DNA from: an uncultured Chloroflexota bacterium
GTDB taxonomy: Bacteria > Chloroflexota > Anaerolineae > Aggregatilineales > Phototrophicaceae
NCBI GenBank assembly: GCA_937974245.1
Contig: CALJKV010000117.1
Coordinates: forward strand, 1 to 22,531
DNA: 22,531 nt
Direction of reading: 5' to 3'
This document shows positions 7,597 through 15,601 of this stretch, piece by piece. The stretch's first letter is position 1, and the number at the start of each line of letters is the position of its first letter. The notes under the pieces were generated by a model, which saw nothing but the letters and a program-made list of their open reading frames with translations, searched no databases and was not told the DNA's origin. Made by a program: the position numbers and the translations under genes.

Positions 7597-8643
7597 ATGC
7601 CCAACCAGCATCTCACCCCTCATCCCACCGCCACCACCGCCCCCCTGCTGCCGCCCGACGCCGGTAAAGATGCCCGCTCGCGCCTGAGACGGTTCGCCGC
7701 CTGGCTCGACGCCGCCGCTCGCCCCTGGCACGCCCCCGACCTGGCCGCCTACCGTGACGCCCTGCTCCGCGCCGGCCTGGCCCCATCGAGCGTCACCGCC
7801 CACCTCGCCACCGTGCGCGGCCGGTATGCCGCCCTGCTCAAAGACCCGGCGGTACTCGACCAGCTGGAGGCCGCCGCCTATCAGGCCTGCCTGGCCGAAG
7901 GCTTTGAACCGAACCCGGCCAATGTCCAGGCCGCCGTCACCCGGCTGGTCGGGCGCATCACCAACGCCATCCACCCCGATGCCGCGCCGGTGAAGCGCAT
8001 CACCCGCCAGGACCGCCCCGATGACGAGACCGTGCGCCTGACATCCGCCCAGGCCAGCGCCCTGTTAGCCGCCCCCGGCGTCACTACCCTGCTCGGGCTG
8101 CGCGACACGGCCCTGATCGCCCTGATGCTGTGTACCGGGGTCCGCGAGGCCGAACTGGTCGCCCTGGATGTGCCGGATTTACGCCAGCGGCTGGGTGGCG
8201 CGCTGGCGCTGCATGTCCGCGACGGCAAGGGCGCGAAGGAGCGGCTGATCCCCTACGGCGACCTGGACTTCGCATTGGTCATCCTGGACGCCTGGCTGCG
8301 CCGGGCGCGGATATCCGAAGGGGCCGTGTTCCGCGGCTTCTACAAAGGCGGCTGGCATGTGCGCGATGGGCGGCTGCACGTCCGGGCCGTCAACCAGGTC
8401 ATGGAGCGCTACCCGATTGTGGTGGACGGCGTCCAGCGCACCGTCAACCCGCACGACCTGCGGCGCACCTATGCCCGTCGGCTGTACGAAGCGGGCGTGG
8501 ATCTCCTGGCAATCCAGCAGAACCTGGGCCACGCCGACCACAAGACCACCGAGTTGTATATCGGCAGGCTCGATGTCGGGGCCCGCAAACCCCCGGCCCT
8601 GTATACCTTCGATGTGGGGGCGCTGCGGGGTGATGGTAATTAG
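7597..8643 (+). CDS. Tyrosine recombinase / phage-type integrase
   Basis: This encodes 348 residues with the full catalytic set of the tyrosine recombinase family: R183 in 'TGVREAEL', K211 in 'GKGAKER', H286 and R289 in 'HDLRRTYARR', H312 in 'LGHADHKTTE', and the nucleophile Y321 in 'ELYIG'. Residues 20-125 form an alpha-helical DNA-binding core domain like the SAM-like N-domain of XerC/XerD. The short length and lack of a large arm-binding domain suggest an Xer-like or small-element recombinase. It cuts and rejoins DNA through a 3'-phosphotyrosine. It is the only plus-strand gene and is much more GC-rich than its left neighbours, with nearly all third positions G or C, which suggests separate acquisition. 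No excisionase lies beside it, and the element it mobilises is not identified. Confidence 0.93.
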   Translation: MPNQHLTPHPTATTAPLLPPDAGKDARSRLRRFAAWLDAAARPWHAPDLAAYRDALLRAGLAPSSVTAHLATVRGRYAALLKDPAVLDQLEAAAYQACLAEGFEPNPANVQAAVTRLVGRITNAIHPDAAPVKRITRQDRPDDETVRLTSAQASALLAAPGVTTLLGLRDTALIALMLCTGVREAELVALDVPDLRQRLGGALALHVRDGKGAKERLIPYGDLDFALVILDAWLRRARISEGAVFRGFYKGGWHVRDGRLHVRAVNQVMERYPIVVDGVQRTVNPHDLRRTYARRLYEAGVDLLAIQQNLGHADHKTTELYIGRLDVGARKPPALYTFDVGALRGDGN

Positions 8644-8708
8644 CGACACACCATGCTATCTCGGCACGCAATTGCCAGGTTATTGAACGCAGACGGTATC
8701 CAGATGAC

Positions 8709-8761
8709 ACGCCAGCAGTGAGAGAGATTTGCTCAATGCACTTAACAAGCGGTGCTGGCGT
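8709..8761. repeat. 9-bp inverted repeat between convergent genes
   Basis: ACGCCAGCA (8709-8717) and TGCTGGCGT (8753-8761) are perfect complements 35 bases apart, in the 149-base gap between the recombinase stop and the stop of the opposing AAA-TadBC gene. It may be a bidirectional terminator stem with an extended loop, or recombinase binding arms. No T-run is adjacent on either strand. Confidence 0.4.
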
Positions 8762-8792
8762 AGTGAAAGCCACTGGCCGGTAATTATGGTTG

Positions 8793-11700
8793 CTAACCCA
8801 TCATCTGACCGATAATCGGCGCAATCACCCACAGTACAAAAGTCAATGGCAGTAGCAAGCGGGCCGTACTTAGCGGCACTTCCTGCTGCACCATCTTTTG
8901 CAGGCGTTGGCGGCGTTTGATTCGCAACTGGTCTGCCTGTACTCGCAGAATGCGCGACACGCTCACACCAAGCTCCTCGGCCTGAATCAATGCCGCTGAG
9001 AAGTTACGAAAATCCTCAAGGTCTATACGATCAGCCATAATGCGCACCGCATCACGGCGTGGTCGCCCCAGTTGTATTTCCTGTAGATAACGCCCAAACT
9101 CCAAAGATAGCTCGTTGTCCCACTTTTCATACAGCTTGCCTACGGCGCTATCAAAGTGCAGGCCGGCTTCAACAGCAATTACCAACAGGTCAAGTGCATC
9201 CGGCAGCGCTTTTTCGATGTTGTCTCGCCGCTTGCTGGCACGGGCATCCAGCGAGAGCAAAACTGACATCGCTCCGACCCAACCCATGACAAGCACGAGC
9301 GGAATACGCGGGTCTACGAAGAGACTATTGGGAATTGCTGAGAATAAAAGTCCGACCATGCCAAGCAAGCCAGCCATAGCAACCTGCTGGGCATAGAACA
9401 GCAGCGCACTCATCGGGCGGCCCGCACGTGTTAAACGCAGCTCAATTTCGTCGCGGGAGAGTAACGGCGAAAGTGCGCGGAGCAACCCGGCGAAGAGTCC
9501 CAGCAGTGGACGTATCACGCGTTCGGCGAAACTGCGGGAGACCAGTGTTTCATACTTGATCAGACGCGGTTCCGGTTTCTGAGGCTGACGACGGCGCAGC
9601 AAATCAACAGTCGTCAACAGCAGAGACGGTACAATCAATGTCGCGAAAGATAGGACGATTGTGAGCGCCAACCGGACAATCGCCTGCGCTGTTTCACTTT
9701 CAACAACGGTCAGGCTGATATTCGCGATACTACCCACAACAGGGGCCTGCAGAAGTCCTTCTGAGGGCAGGAGTGCTATCGCAAGCACCCCAATCGTCAC
9801 CGTTCCCAAAAGGGCTGCCAGGGTGATGAGCAATCCGGCCCGTGAGGAGCTGGCCAGCCACACCATCAGATACCCTATAAAATAGATCACCGGAACACCC
9901 GCAGCGGCGATCAATACCAGCATCACGCCACCCACTAACAGATCCACGCCGTTACGCTTTGTGGCGGTCCCGCCCTGCCCTAATTCTTCGTACAATGCAG
10001 TTGTGCCCTGATTAGCGCGTCCCATGCTGAACAGCGCCACCGCACCGAGTAGATATGCCAGAATCAGGGCAATCTGTCCTGGGGGGGTGTTACCGTTTGC
10101 GAAATAATCGCCCAGCAGCCTAAACTGAAGAATGGGGAGCAGTCCCAGCAGCAGCAGCCCATAACGGAACATTGCTGCCTGTTGCAGACTGGCTTCGCCT
10201 GCCAGCCGGATGCGCTCCCTGATTGTAAGGCCAATCACATCCAGAATTTCCGCCAGATTGCCGCCAACGTCACGCTGAATACTAACTGCCGTCAAAACCA
10301 GATCGAGGTTGTCGCTGGGCATTCGCCACAACAGGCTGTCGTAAGCATCATTCGGCTCGATACCCAGTTGAATGTCGCGGATAACCAACGCGAACTCCGT
10401 TTTCACAGGTTCCGGCGAATCCTGCGCGATGGCTTCAATGCTTTGCAGCACGCTGTAGCCCGACCGCAGGGCATTGACCCATAGATTCAAGGTGTTCGGC
10501 AGCAGGCGTTCAAAGGACTGTAAGCGGGTATTGGACATGGTGTTGACGGCGAGACGCGGTATAAAGAAGCCAACCGCACCGCTGATCACGGCAAATACCA
10601 TATCACCCGGAAATACAATGAAATACGAAACCGTAAAACCCACGACCGTGGAATTAATATGCAGGGCGGCAAATTCGGCAATAGTCAGCGGCAGCCCAGC
10701 ACGAATCAGGGCTTCACGCCAGCGCGCAGCAAACCGCCCTAACCGCCGGTGTTCCTGAAGCGCAGTTTCGTGACGGCCCATATCGGTTTCGTCCTCACCG
10801 GCGCCATAATCAACCTCCTCTGGTTCGTCGTCGCGCTCCAGCACCTCCGAAAATTCATCTCTTACACTATTCAGCCAGTCATCCAGTCCGGTCCCTGGCG
10901 AATCGGCCAGATTGTCCGCTTCGGTGTCAGATTCCGCTACAGCGGATGACGCTGCATGTTCACCCATGCTCACCGACCATACATCATCCTGCTGCGGATG
11001 GCGTGTCTCGACGGCTGTATCAGCCTCCTGCTTCTCGTCCTGGATATCCAACAGCCGCATCCACTCCGGGGTATCTTCGTCCCAGGCGATGCGATCCGTC
11101 TCAGTCTTAGTTTCCTGTACGCCTGCATCCGGCACAGAGGCGGCAACCTCCTCGTTGGCCGGGGCTTTTTTCACGGGTTCAGGGTCAGGCCGTTTCTTTG
11201 CTGCCTGTTGAGCTTCAGCGCGTTCGCGTTCAAAGCGCTTTTCCAGATCATCAATCGTAATCAGGCCTCGTTCGCTCAGCCGCGCCCCCACCCACTCACG
11301 ATCAAAAAAGCGCGCATAGACCCGGTTACTCACCTGCAAAAAGCCGTTAACCGGACGAACCACCCCCGTCAGCTTGAGATAATTGAGAATTTCGTTATCT
11401 TCGGCATCGTCCTGAATCGGAATACCATAGGCGATACGGTAATACTGGCTGAGGTAAGCGACCAGATCAGGTGTGCGCGAGAGCCAGTCACTCACGAACT
11501 TGAGGTTGATGTCAACCGGGTTGGCATTGATATACAGGCGATCAATTAGGGCGTCCACCTGGTCACGGCTCTGCATTAAATCAGGGTGTTCAACCAGTTC
11601 AGCTACCACACGATGCGACAGATACGGATGTCCACCTGTCCAGTGCAGCACCCAGGACAGAACTTCGTGCGCGCGCGTGTCTGTCTGGCCCATCCCGGCG

Positions 11701-12380
11701 GAGAACGCCTGCGCCTCGTCATTGTTAAAGTATGTCAGGTCAATGCCCGTACCGATATTAAAAGGGGTACGCTGCGGGTCGGTAATCAGGTCAGAAGGGC
11801 GTGCCACCCCAATCAAAGCGAAATTGAGGCGGTTGTATGTGGTATCGGTAGCGCGTTCGTTGTACATCGCGCGCAGCACCGCGAAGAAATCATCTGTCGG
11901 GAAGTTCTTGCGCTTCAGCGCACGGATTGAATCGATCTCATCAATGAAGATCACAATCGGCTCGGGGATGGCTTCCAGCAGTTCATCGCGCAGAAAACGG
12001 TTGAAGCGTGCAGCCTCGCTCTCGCTGGTTCCCTGCTCCTGCCACCACTCTGCAACGTCGAAACGAAAGCGCAGTTCACGGTTCAGACGCTTGAGGAAGC
12101 TCACATAGAATTGATCCATGTTCCGCAGACTGTCCCCGGCAATCCCGGATGACAGATCAATAATCGCCGTATGAATCCCCGCCTGCTTGAGCCGCTGCAT
12201 GGTACGCACCATCAGCGACGACTTCCCCATCTGGCGCGCGGTCAGCACATAACACAACTCACTTCGGCTTAAATGACGGTACAGATCGTCATCGGCCTTG
12301 CGCGTGATATAGAGTTTCCCACTTTGCGGGATCGTCCCACGCGGATGATACAATTCAATATTGGGCGTTTTGTCAGTCAT
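8793..12380 (-). CDS. AAA-like ATPase fused to TadB-like and TadC-like membrane platform domains
   Basis: This encodes 1195 residues in one uninterrupted frame. Residues 10-370 are an AAA-like STAND ATPase (Pfam AAA_35 type, recognised from memory): 'TARQMGKSSL' P-loop at 47-56, Walker B 'IFIDEID' at 144-150, and sensor-like 'FALIGVARPSDL'. Residues 385-545 are a charged, acidic, low-complexity linker. From about 550 the sequence is TadB-like: two membrane segments (568-612), a type II secretion F domain with 'LPNTLNLWVNALRSGYS' at 627-643, then membrane segments at 738-788. Membrane helices at 812-924 lead into a TadC-like part: 'SFAERVIRPLL' at 950-960, a second F domain with 'LPDALDLLVIAVEAGLHF' at 1059-1076, and a final helix at 1172-1192. 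TadB and TadC form the inner-membrane platform of Tad pili and are normally separate proteins without an AAA domain. The ATG lies 3 bases after the stop of the TIR-TIR-AAA gene, so translation is probably coupled. Confidence 0.93.
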   Translation of the reverse strand: MTDKTPNIELYHPRGTIPQSGKLYITRKADDDLYRHLSRSELCYVLTARQMGKSSLMVRTMQRLKQAGIHTAIIDLSSGIAGDSLRNMDQFYVSFLKRLNRELRFRFDVAEWWQEQGTSESEAARFNRFLRDELLEAIPEPIVIFIDEIDSIRALKRKNFPTDDFFAVLRAMYNERATDTTYNRLNFALIGVARPSDLITDPQRTPFNIGTGIDLTYFNNDEAQAFSAGMGQTDTRAHEVLSWVLHWTGGHPYLSHRVVAELVEHPDLMQSRDQVDALIDRLYINANPVDINLKFVSDWLSRTPDLVAYLSQYYRIAYGIPIQDDAEDNEILNYLKLTGVVRPVNGFLQVSNRVYARFFDREWVGARLSERGLITIDDLEKRFERERAEAQQAAKKRPDPEPVKKAPANEEVAASVPDAGVQETKTETDRIAWDEDTPEWMRLLDIQDEKQEADTAVETRHPQQDDVWSVSMGEHAASSAVAESDTEADNLADSPGTGLDDWLNSVRDEFSEVLERDDEPEEVDYGAGEDETDMGRHETALQEHRRLGRFAARWREALIRAGLPLTIAEFAALHINSTVVGFTVSYFIVFPGDMVFAVISGAVGFFIPRLAVNTMSNTRLQSFERLLPNTLNLWVNALRSGYSVLQSIEAIAQDSPEPVKTEFALVIRDIQLGIEPNDAYDSLLWRMPSDNLDLVLTAVSIQRDVGGNLAEILDVIGLTIRERIRLAGEASLQQAAMFRYGLLLLGLLPILQFRLLGDYFANGNTPPGQIALILAYLLGAVALFSMGRANQGTTALYEELGQGGTATKRNGVDLLVGGVMLVLIAAAGVPVIYFIGYLMVWLASSSRAGLLITLAALLGTVTIGVLAIALLPSEGLLQAPVVGSIANISLTVVESETAQAIVRLALTIVLSFATLIVPSLLLTTVDLLRRRQPQKPEPRLIKYETLVSRSFAERVIRPLLGLFAGLLRALSPLLSRDEIELRLTRAGRPMSALLFYAQQVAMAGLLGMVGLLFSAIPNSLFVDPRIPLVLVMGWVGAMSVLLSLDARASKRRDNIEKALPDALDLLVIAVEAGLHFDSAVGKLYEKWDNELSLEFGRYLQEIQLGRPRRDAVRIMADRIDLEDFRNFSAALIQAEELGVSVSRILRVQADQLRIKRRQRLQKMVQQEVPLSTARLLLPLTFVLWVIAPIIGQMMG

Positions 12381-12383
12381 AGA

Positions 12384-14354
12384 CTAGCTCATAAGTCGTT
12401 TCTGGAAATAACGAGTATATAGCTCGCAGCGCGGCACAATGTTGTCACCCTCGCGCCGGACCAGTCCTGCACTGAGCAGGCGTGCAGCCTGCTGGTCGTG
12501 AATGCGGGTTGTCCCCATGACGACCTGTGCCAGGGCGTGTTCAAGGGCGATGTCGGTACTCAGTAAGAACAGATAGTGCATCAGGTGATCGCTAAAGGGA
12601 CTGCTGTCATCAGTAACAGTCGCTAACAATTCATCGAATGTCATGTGCCCCGCAGCCAGCTGGTAGAAGGCCTCGCGCGTTAAATAGGGGTGTCCATTGA
12701 CCAGCGCATGAAGCCGTTGCTGCTGCCGTTCGTCGAGCAGGTAATTATGACGGGTGTTAAGTTCCGCCAACTGCGCAGGCGTGAAGTCCGTCAGGGTTAG
12801 TTCCCGTCCAACGTTAAATGGTGACTGGTCGAGGTTGTCAATCAGCATGTAGGGTTCGGTCGAAATAACCATAATCATGCTAAAGCGCTGCCAGAGATCG
12901 TTATACGAACGGTTGTTGTGCCAGGCCCGCAGCATCCCGAAAAAGTCCGAACGGAAGGGCGTTCCAAACAGGCGGTCGATCTCATCAATCGCCAGAACTA
13001 ACGGTGTATCCCCCAGTTCGTAGAGGATATATTCTTCAAAATATTCGGTACACAGCGACCCGCTGCTGCTAAAATCGTCCCAGGCCTCATCCACGTCCGG
13101 CAGATTAGGCAGAGCCAGCGCCCGCGCAACCTGGCGCGTGAACCATTGGAACAGGCGCTTTTCGTCCTGCATGATTGGGTTACTGAGCATCTGAAAATCG
13201 AGGAACACAACCCGCTGTCCCAGTTCCTGCGCCATTTGTCGCCCACGAATCAGAAGCGAGCTTTTCCCCATCTGGCGAGGCGCTTTAATCAGAATCGTGC
13301 GCCCGTCCGCCTTTTGCAGCGCTTCGCGCAGTTCGCCATCCGATGGTCGCTCAATATAGAAAAGCGATTGGGGATCAACGGTGCCAGTCGCATGTTCGAC
13401 TTCCTGGATAATCTGCGTGGGATCGGCATGAGGACGTGGACGGTCGGCGCCGACAGGCGGCATGAGTACACGTGCTTTGTCCTCCACGGTAACCAGTCCC
13501 AGCGTGGATCCGCCCAGAGCCGCGCATATTTCATCCACAATGCGCCCGGTATCGCCTTCATCTCCCCAGAATGCCCAGGGTACAGGGTCAAGGTACTGAC
13601 GCAGATGGTAGGGGAAAGTGCTCCGTAAGCCAACACGCACGGGTAACAAGTGACCCGTGTGCTCGGTGGCGTATACGATCTCCGCGCGCATCACCTCGTT
13701 CTGGACAGACTCCGGCGACAGCAGAGCAATAAAATACTGCGCTTTATTAATCATGCCGCGCACCCGTTCTGCGCCACGTGTCCCCATTGGAATCGCTGTA
13801 TCATCAACAAGAACATCAAATCCGCGTGTGATAAGGGCCGCTTCGATAGCGAGGGCCAGCGTTTGATCCGGCTCAACACCATAGCAGTAGGTCAGAAAAA
13901 CCACCTGCCGTGCCTGCACGTGTTCATCTGTCGTCCGCTTCAGCCCACTTCCGCCGAGTACGTCGGCGAGTTCCTCAACCGCTGTCTCAAACAGTGCCGC
14001 CCGCGCGTCAATATTCTGGGCGCGCCCCATACCCAGCGGTACACAATCAATCCAGTGTTCGCCATTGATCCAGAAGGGGATAATCGCGCAGTGGTGCATC
14101 TCGGCAATGCTGATTTCGTCCCGGACATAACGCGAACGGCGTGAATGGGGTGAGGCCACCAGCACCAGCGCTTGCGCGCCCGCAATGGCACTGCGAATAG
14201 TATCTTCCCAATCGAGCGTCCCTGGTATCAGGTCATGCTGGTCAATCCACACCGAGAAGCCCTGTGCGTGCAGGGCGTCCGCCAGCCGATTGACGACCTC
14301 GGTGTCCTGACGTGAATAGGAGAGAAAGATGTGTTTGAGTGGCGTGACACTCAT
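12384..14354 (-). CDS. Double-TIR protein with AAA-like STAND ATPase domain
   Basis: This encodes 656 residues from the ATG at 14354, chosen because CAGGA lies 7-8 bases upstream and the first TIR strand ('HIFLSYSRQD', 8-17) follows directly. The frame is open further upstream, but across the promoter. TIR-1 spans about 6-135 with 'VWIDQHDLIPG' and E80 in 'RYVRDEI', the position of the NADase catalytic Glu. TIR-2 spans about 150-285 with 'VFLTYCYG', 'VLVDDTAIPMG' and E225 in 'VMRAEI'. Residues 330-656 are an AAA-like domain: 'FYIERPSDGEL' entry motif at 332-342, P-loop 'APRQMGKSSLL' at 358-368, and Walker B 'LVLAIDEIDRLF' at 452-463. The same module ('RQMGKSSL', 'IDEID') recurs in the next gene, so the two ATPases may interact. 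Bacterial TIR domains usually cleave NAD or make signalling nucleotides. The trigger here is unknown. Confidence 0.93.
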   Translation of the reverse strand: MSVTPLKHIFLSYSRQDTEVVNRLADALHAQGFSVWIDQHDLIPGTLDWEDTIRSAIAGAQALVLVASPHSRRSRYVRDEISIAEMHHCAIIPFWINGEHWIDCVPLGMGRAQNIDARAALFETAVEELADVLGGSGLKRTTDEHVQARQVVFLTYCYGVEPDQTLALAIEAALITRGFDVLVDDTAIPMGTRGAERVRGMINKAQYFIALLSPESVQNEVMRAEIVYATEHTGHLLPVRVGLRSTFPYHLRQYLDPVPWAFWGDEGDTGRIVDEICAALGGSTLGLVTVEDKARVLMPPVGADRPRPHADPTQIIQEVEHATGTVDPQSLFYIERPSDGELREALQKADGRTILIKAPRQMGKSSLLIRGRQMAQELGQRVVFLDFQMLSNPIMQDEKRLFQWFTRQVARALALPNLPDVDEAWDDFSSSGSLCTEYFEEYILYELGDTPLVLAIDEIDRLFGTPFRSDFFGMLRAWHNNRSYNDLWQRFSMIMVISTEPYMLIDNLDQSPFNVGRELTLTDFTPAQLAELNTRHNYLLDERQQQRLHALVNGHPYLTREAFYQLAAGHMTFDELLATVTDDSSPFSDHLMHYLFLLSTDIALEHALAQVVMGTTRIHDQQAARLLSAGLVRREGDNIVPRCELYTRYFQKRLMS

Positions 14355-14403
14355 ACGATTTTCCTGAGTCTCTTGTGGTTGTTCATGCAAAACCCTCACC
14401 ATC

Positions 14404-14432
14404 ATTATAGCGTGAACGTAGTCGTAGCTGAA
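14404..14432 (-). promoter_or_regulatory. Promoter of the TIR-TIR-AAA operon
   Basis: TATAAT (14404-14409 read leftward) is a perfect -10 box, preceded at 17 bases by TTCAGC, a weak -35. The predicted transcript would start about 43 bases before the ATG at 14354, leaving room for the visible ribosome binding site. It serves both the TIR-TIR-AAA and AAA-TadB-TadC genes. Confidence 0.5.
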
Positions 14433-14465
14433 ATGGAATAGGTGGGAATAGGTGCTACCCTGATC

Positions 14466-14481
14466 CTGGGGCGTGCCAATC
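14466..14481 (+). repeat. 16-bp direct repeat, copy 1
   Basis: CTGGGGCGTGCCAATC occurs here and again at 14608-14623, exactly 142 bases apart and in the same orientation. This copy lies just upstream of the operon promoter at 14404-14432. Both copies are preceded by a related CCCT-containing segment. They may be regulator sites, an attachment-site duplication or remnants of a short repeat. Confidence 0.6.
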
Positions 14482-14522
14482 AACGGGATGCCATTGCTGC
14501 GGTAGCCTCATACATTTCACAC

Positions 14523-14535
14523 TTTACCCGGTAAA
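14523..14535. repeat. Small palindrome TTTACC-C-GGTAAA
   Basis: Perfect 6-base arms surround one central base, inside the intergenic segment between the two direct repeat copies. It could be an operator. No regulator gene is adjacent. The surrounding 14484-14600 shows no coding frame that I can support. Confidence 0.25.
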
Positions 14536-14607
14536 CTCACAGTCAGTGCGACCAGCACCTCAACTTCCAACCCCGGCTGCCGTTTGAGCTGTGAATCCCC
14601 CTATGCT

Positions 14608-14623
14608 CTGGGGCGTGCCAATC
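14608..14623 (+). repeat. 16-bp direct repeat, copy 2
   Basis: This is the second exact copy of CTGGGGCGTGCCAATC, followed within 40 bases by a strong ribosome binding site and a tiny ORF on the plus strand. The sequence after the 16 bases diverges from that after copy 1 (GGCG versus AACG). Confidence 0.6.
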
Positions 14624-14661
14624 GGCGTGGATGTGATATACGCTCCAGAAAGGAGGTAGCT

Positions 14662-14712
14662 ATGGTAGACATTCGTCATCCAAATCCAGCCAGATGGCCT
14701 CTTCCAATCTAG
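14662..14712 (+). CDS. Tiny 16-codon ORF behind a near-perfect ribosome binding site
   Basis: AAAGGAGG lies 5-6 bases before the ATG, the strongest Shine-Dalgarno in the window. The 16-residue product (starting MVDIRHPNPARW) ends at a TAG inside a 6-bp hairpin, TTCCAA-TCTAG-TTGGAA (14702-14718). A second frame, ATG 14694 to TAA 14786 (30 residues, including 'VFKLRKSLAEIVEAI'), overlaps it in another register and reads like protein. The pair may be a leader peptide with an overlapping small gene, or the frameshifted start of a lost gene. I do not recognise a family. The rest up to 14875 holds nothing that I can name. Confidence 0.3.
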   Translation: MVDIRHPNPARWPLPI

Positions 14713-14875
14713 TTGGAACAGTCTTCAAACTACGAAAATCGCTCGCTGAAATTGTTGAGGCCATCTCCCCCTACTCACCTCCGTAACAATTCCCCCAGCA
14801 CATCCCAGTGAGAACAACTTTTGTATGTCGGCCAACGTGGGAACATGAGTAACAGTAGCCTCTAACTGCCATATT

Positions 14876-15601
14876 CTACCTAAACTCGTATCCATTCAAC
14901 CGCTCTCGCCGCTCTTTCCAATCCGGCAGCACGCGATCCAGGAGGGCGTAGAAGGCTGGGCTGTGATTGTGTTCCTTCAGGTGGCAGAGTTCATGCAGCA
15001 CCACGTAATCAATTAAGTCTTTTGGAGCCTGGATCAGCTTGAGGTTGAGGAGAATCCGCCCGCCAGGGGTGCAGCTCCCCCACCGCGATTTCATTTCACG
15101 GATAACCAACTGCGGGTATGCGATGCCCAGCGACTCCACACGCGGGAAGCAGGCCGCCAACCGCTCGGCGAACACCCGCCGGGCATGACTCCGATACCAC
15201 TCATCCAGTAGGTGCGCGATACGAGCCTTGTCCCCGGTATCGGCCAGGCTCACTGTCAGATACCCCCGGCTCAGGCGCACCCGCTCCACCGTATCCGCCA
15301 CCACCTTCAACCGGTACTGCCGCCCCAGGTAACGGTACGCCTCACCACTGACAAACCGACGTGGCAAGGGGCGCGGCACAGCATACTGCTGAAATTCGCG
15401 CCGCTGGCGTAGTATCCAGCCCGCCCGCTTCAGTACCTTCTGCTCGATGTCCGTCAATGGACTGTCCGGCGGCGCATCCACCAGCACACTGCCATCCGGG
15501 TACACATGAATCGCCAGCGTTTTGCGCTCGGAAAAGGTTAATTCATAGTCAATCGGGGTCGTGCCGTACTGCACACGATGCTGGCCGCCGGGGGTCGTCA
15601 T
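14876..15601 (-). CDS. YgjP-like (DUF45 / WLM-type) zinc metallopeptidase-fold protein
   Basis: This encodes 241 residues, the usual length for the family. The signature 'REMKSRWGSC' is at 168-177 and the zinc site 'HELCHLKEHNH' is at 203-213 (H203, E204, H207, H213). The N-terminal 20-120 is the beta-rich YgjP region, with 'SGEAYRYLGRQYRLKV' at 85-100. Family members are predicted metal-dependent hydrolases, and the E. coli homologue has been described as a UTP pyrophosphatase, so peptidase activity is not assured. Its ATG overlaps the hsdR stop as ATGA, so it is the last cistron of the restriction operon. This family is a frequent neighbour of type I restriction genes, and a role in controlling or repairing the system is inference. 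Confidence 0.9.
   Translation of the reverse strand: MTTPGGQHRVQYGTTPIDYELTFSERKTLAIHVYPDGSVLVDAPPDSPLTDIEQKVLKRAGWILRQRREFQQYAVPRPLPRRFVSGEAYRYLGRQYRLKVVADTVERVRLSRGYLTVSLADTGDKARIAHLLDEWYRSHARRVFAERLAACFPRVESLGIAYPQLVIREMKSRWGSCTPGGRILLNLKLIQAPKDLIDYVVLHELCHLKEHNHSPAFYALLDRVLPDWKERRERLNGYEFR

Noticed and set aside
8709..8792. Resemblance to an integron attC site (TTAACAAGCGG next to inverted arms)
   Set aside because: The paired core sites RYYYAAC and GTTRRRY are not both present, there is no cassette array, and the recombinase lacks visible features of an integron integrase.
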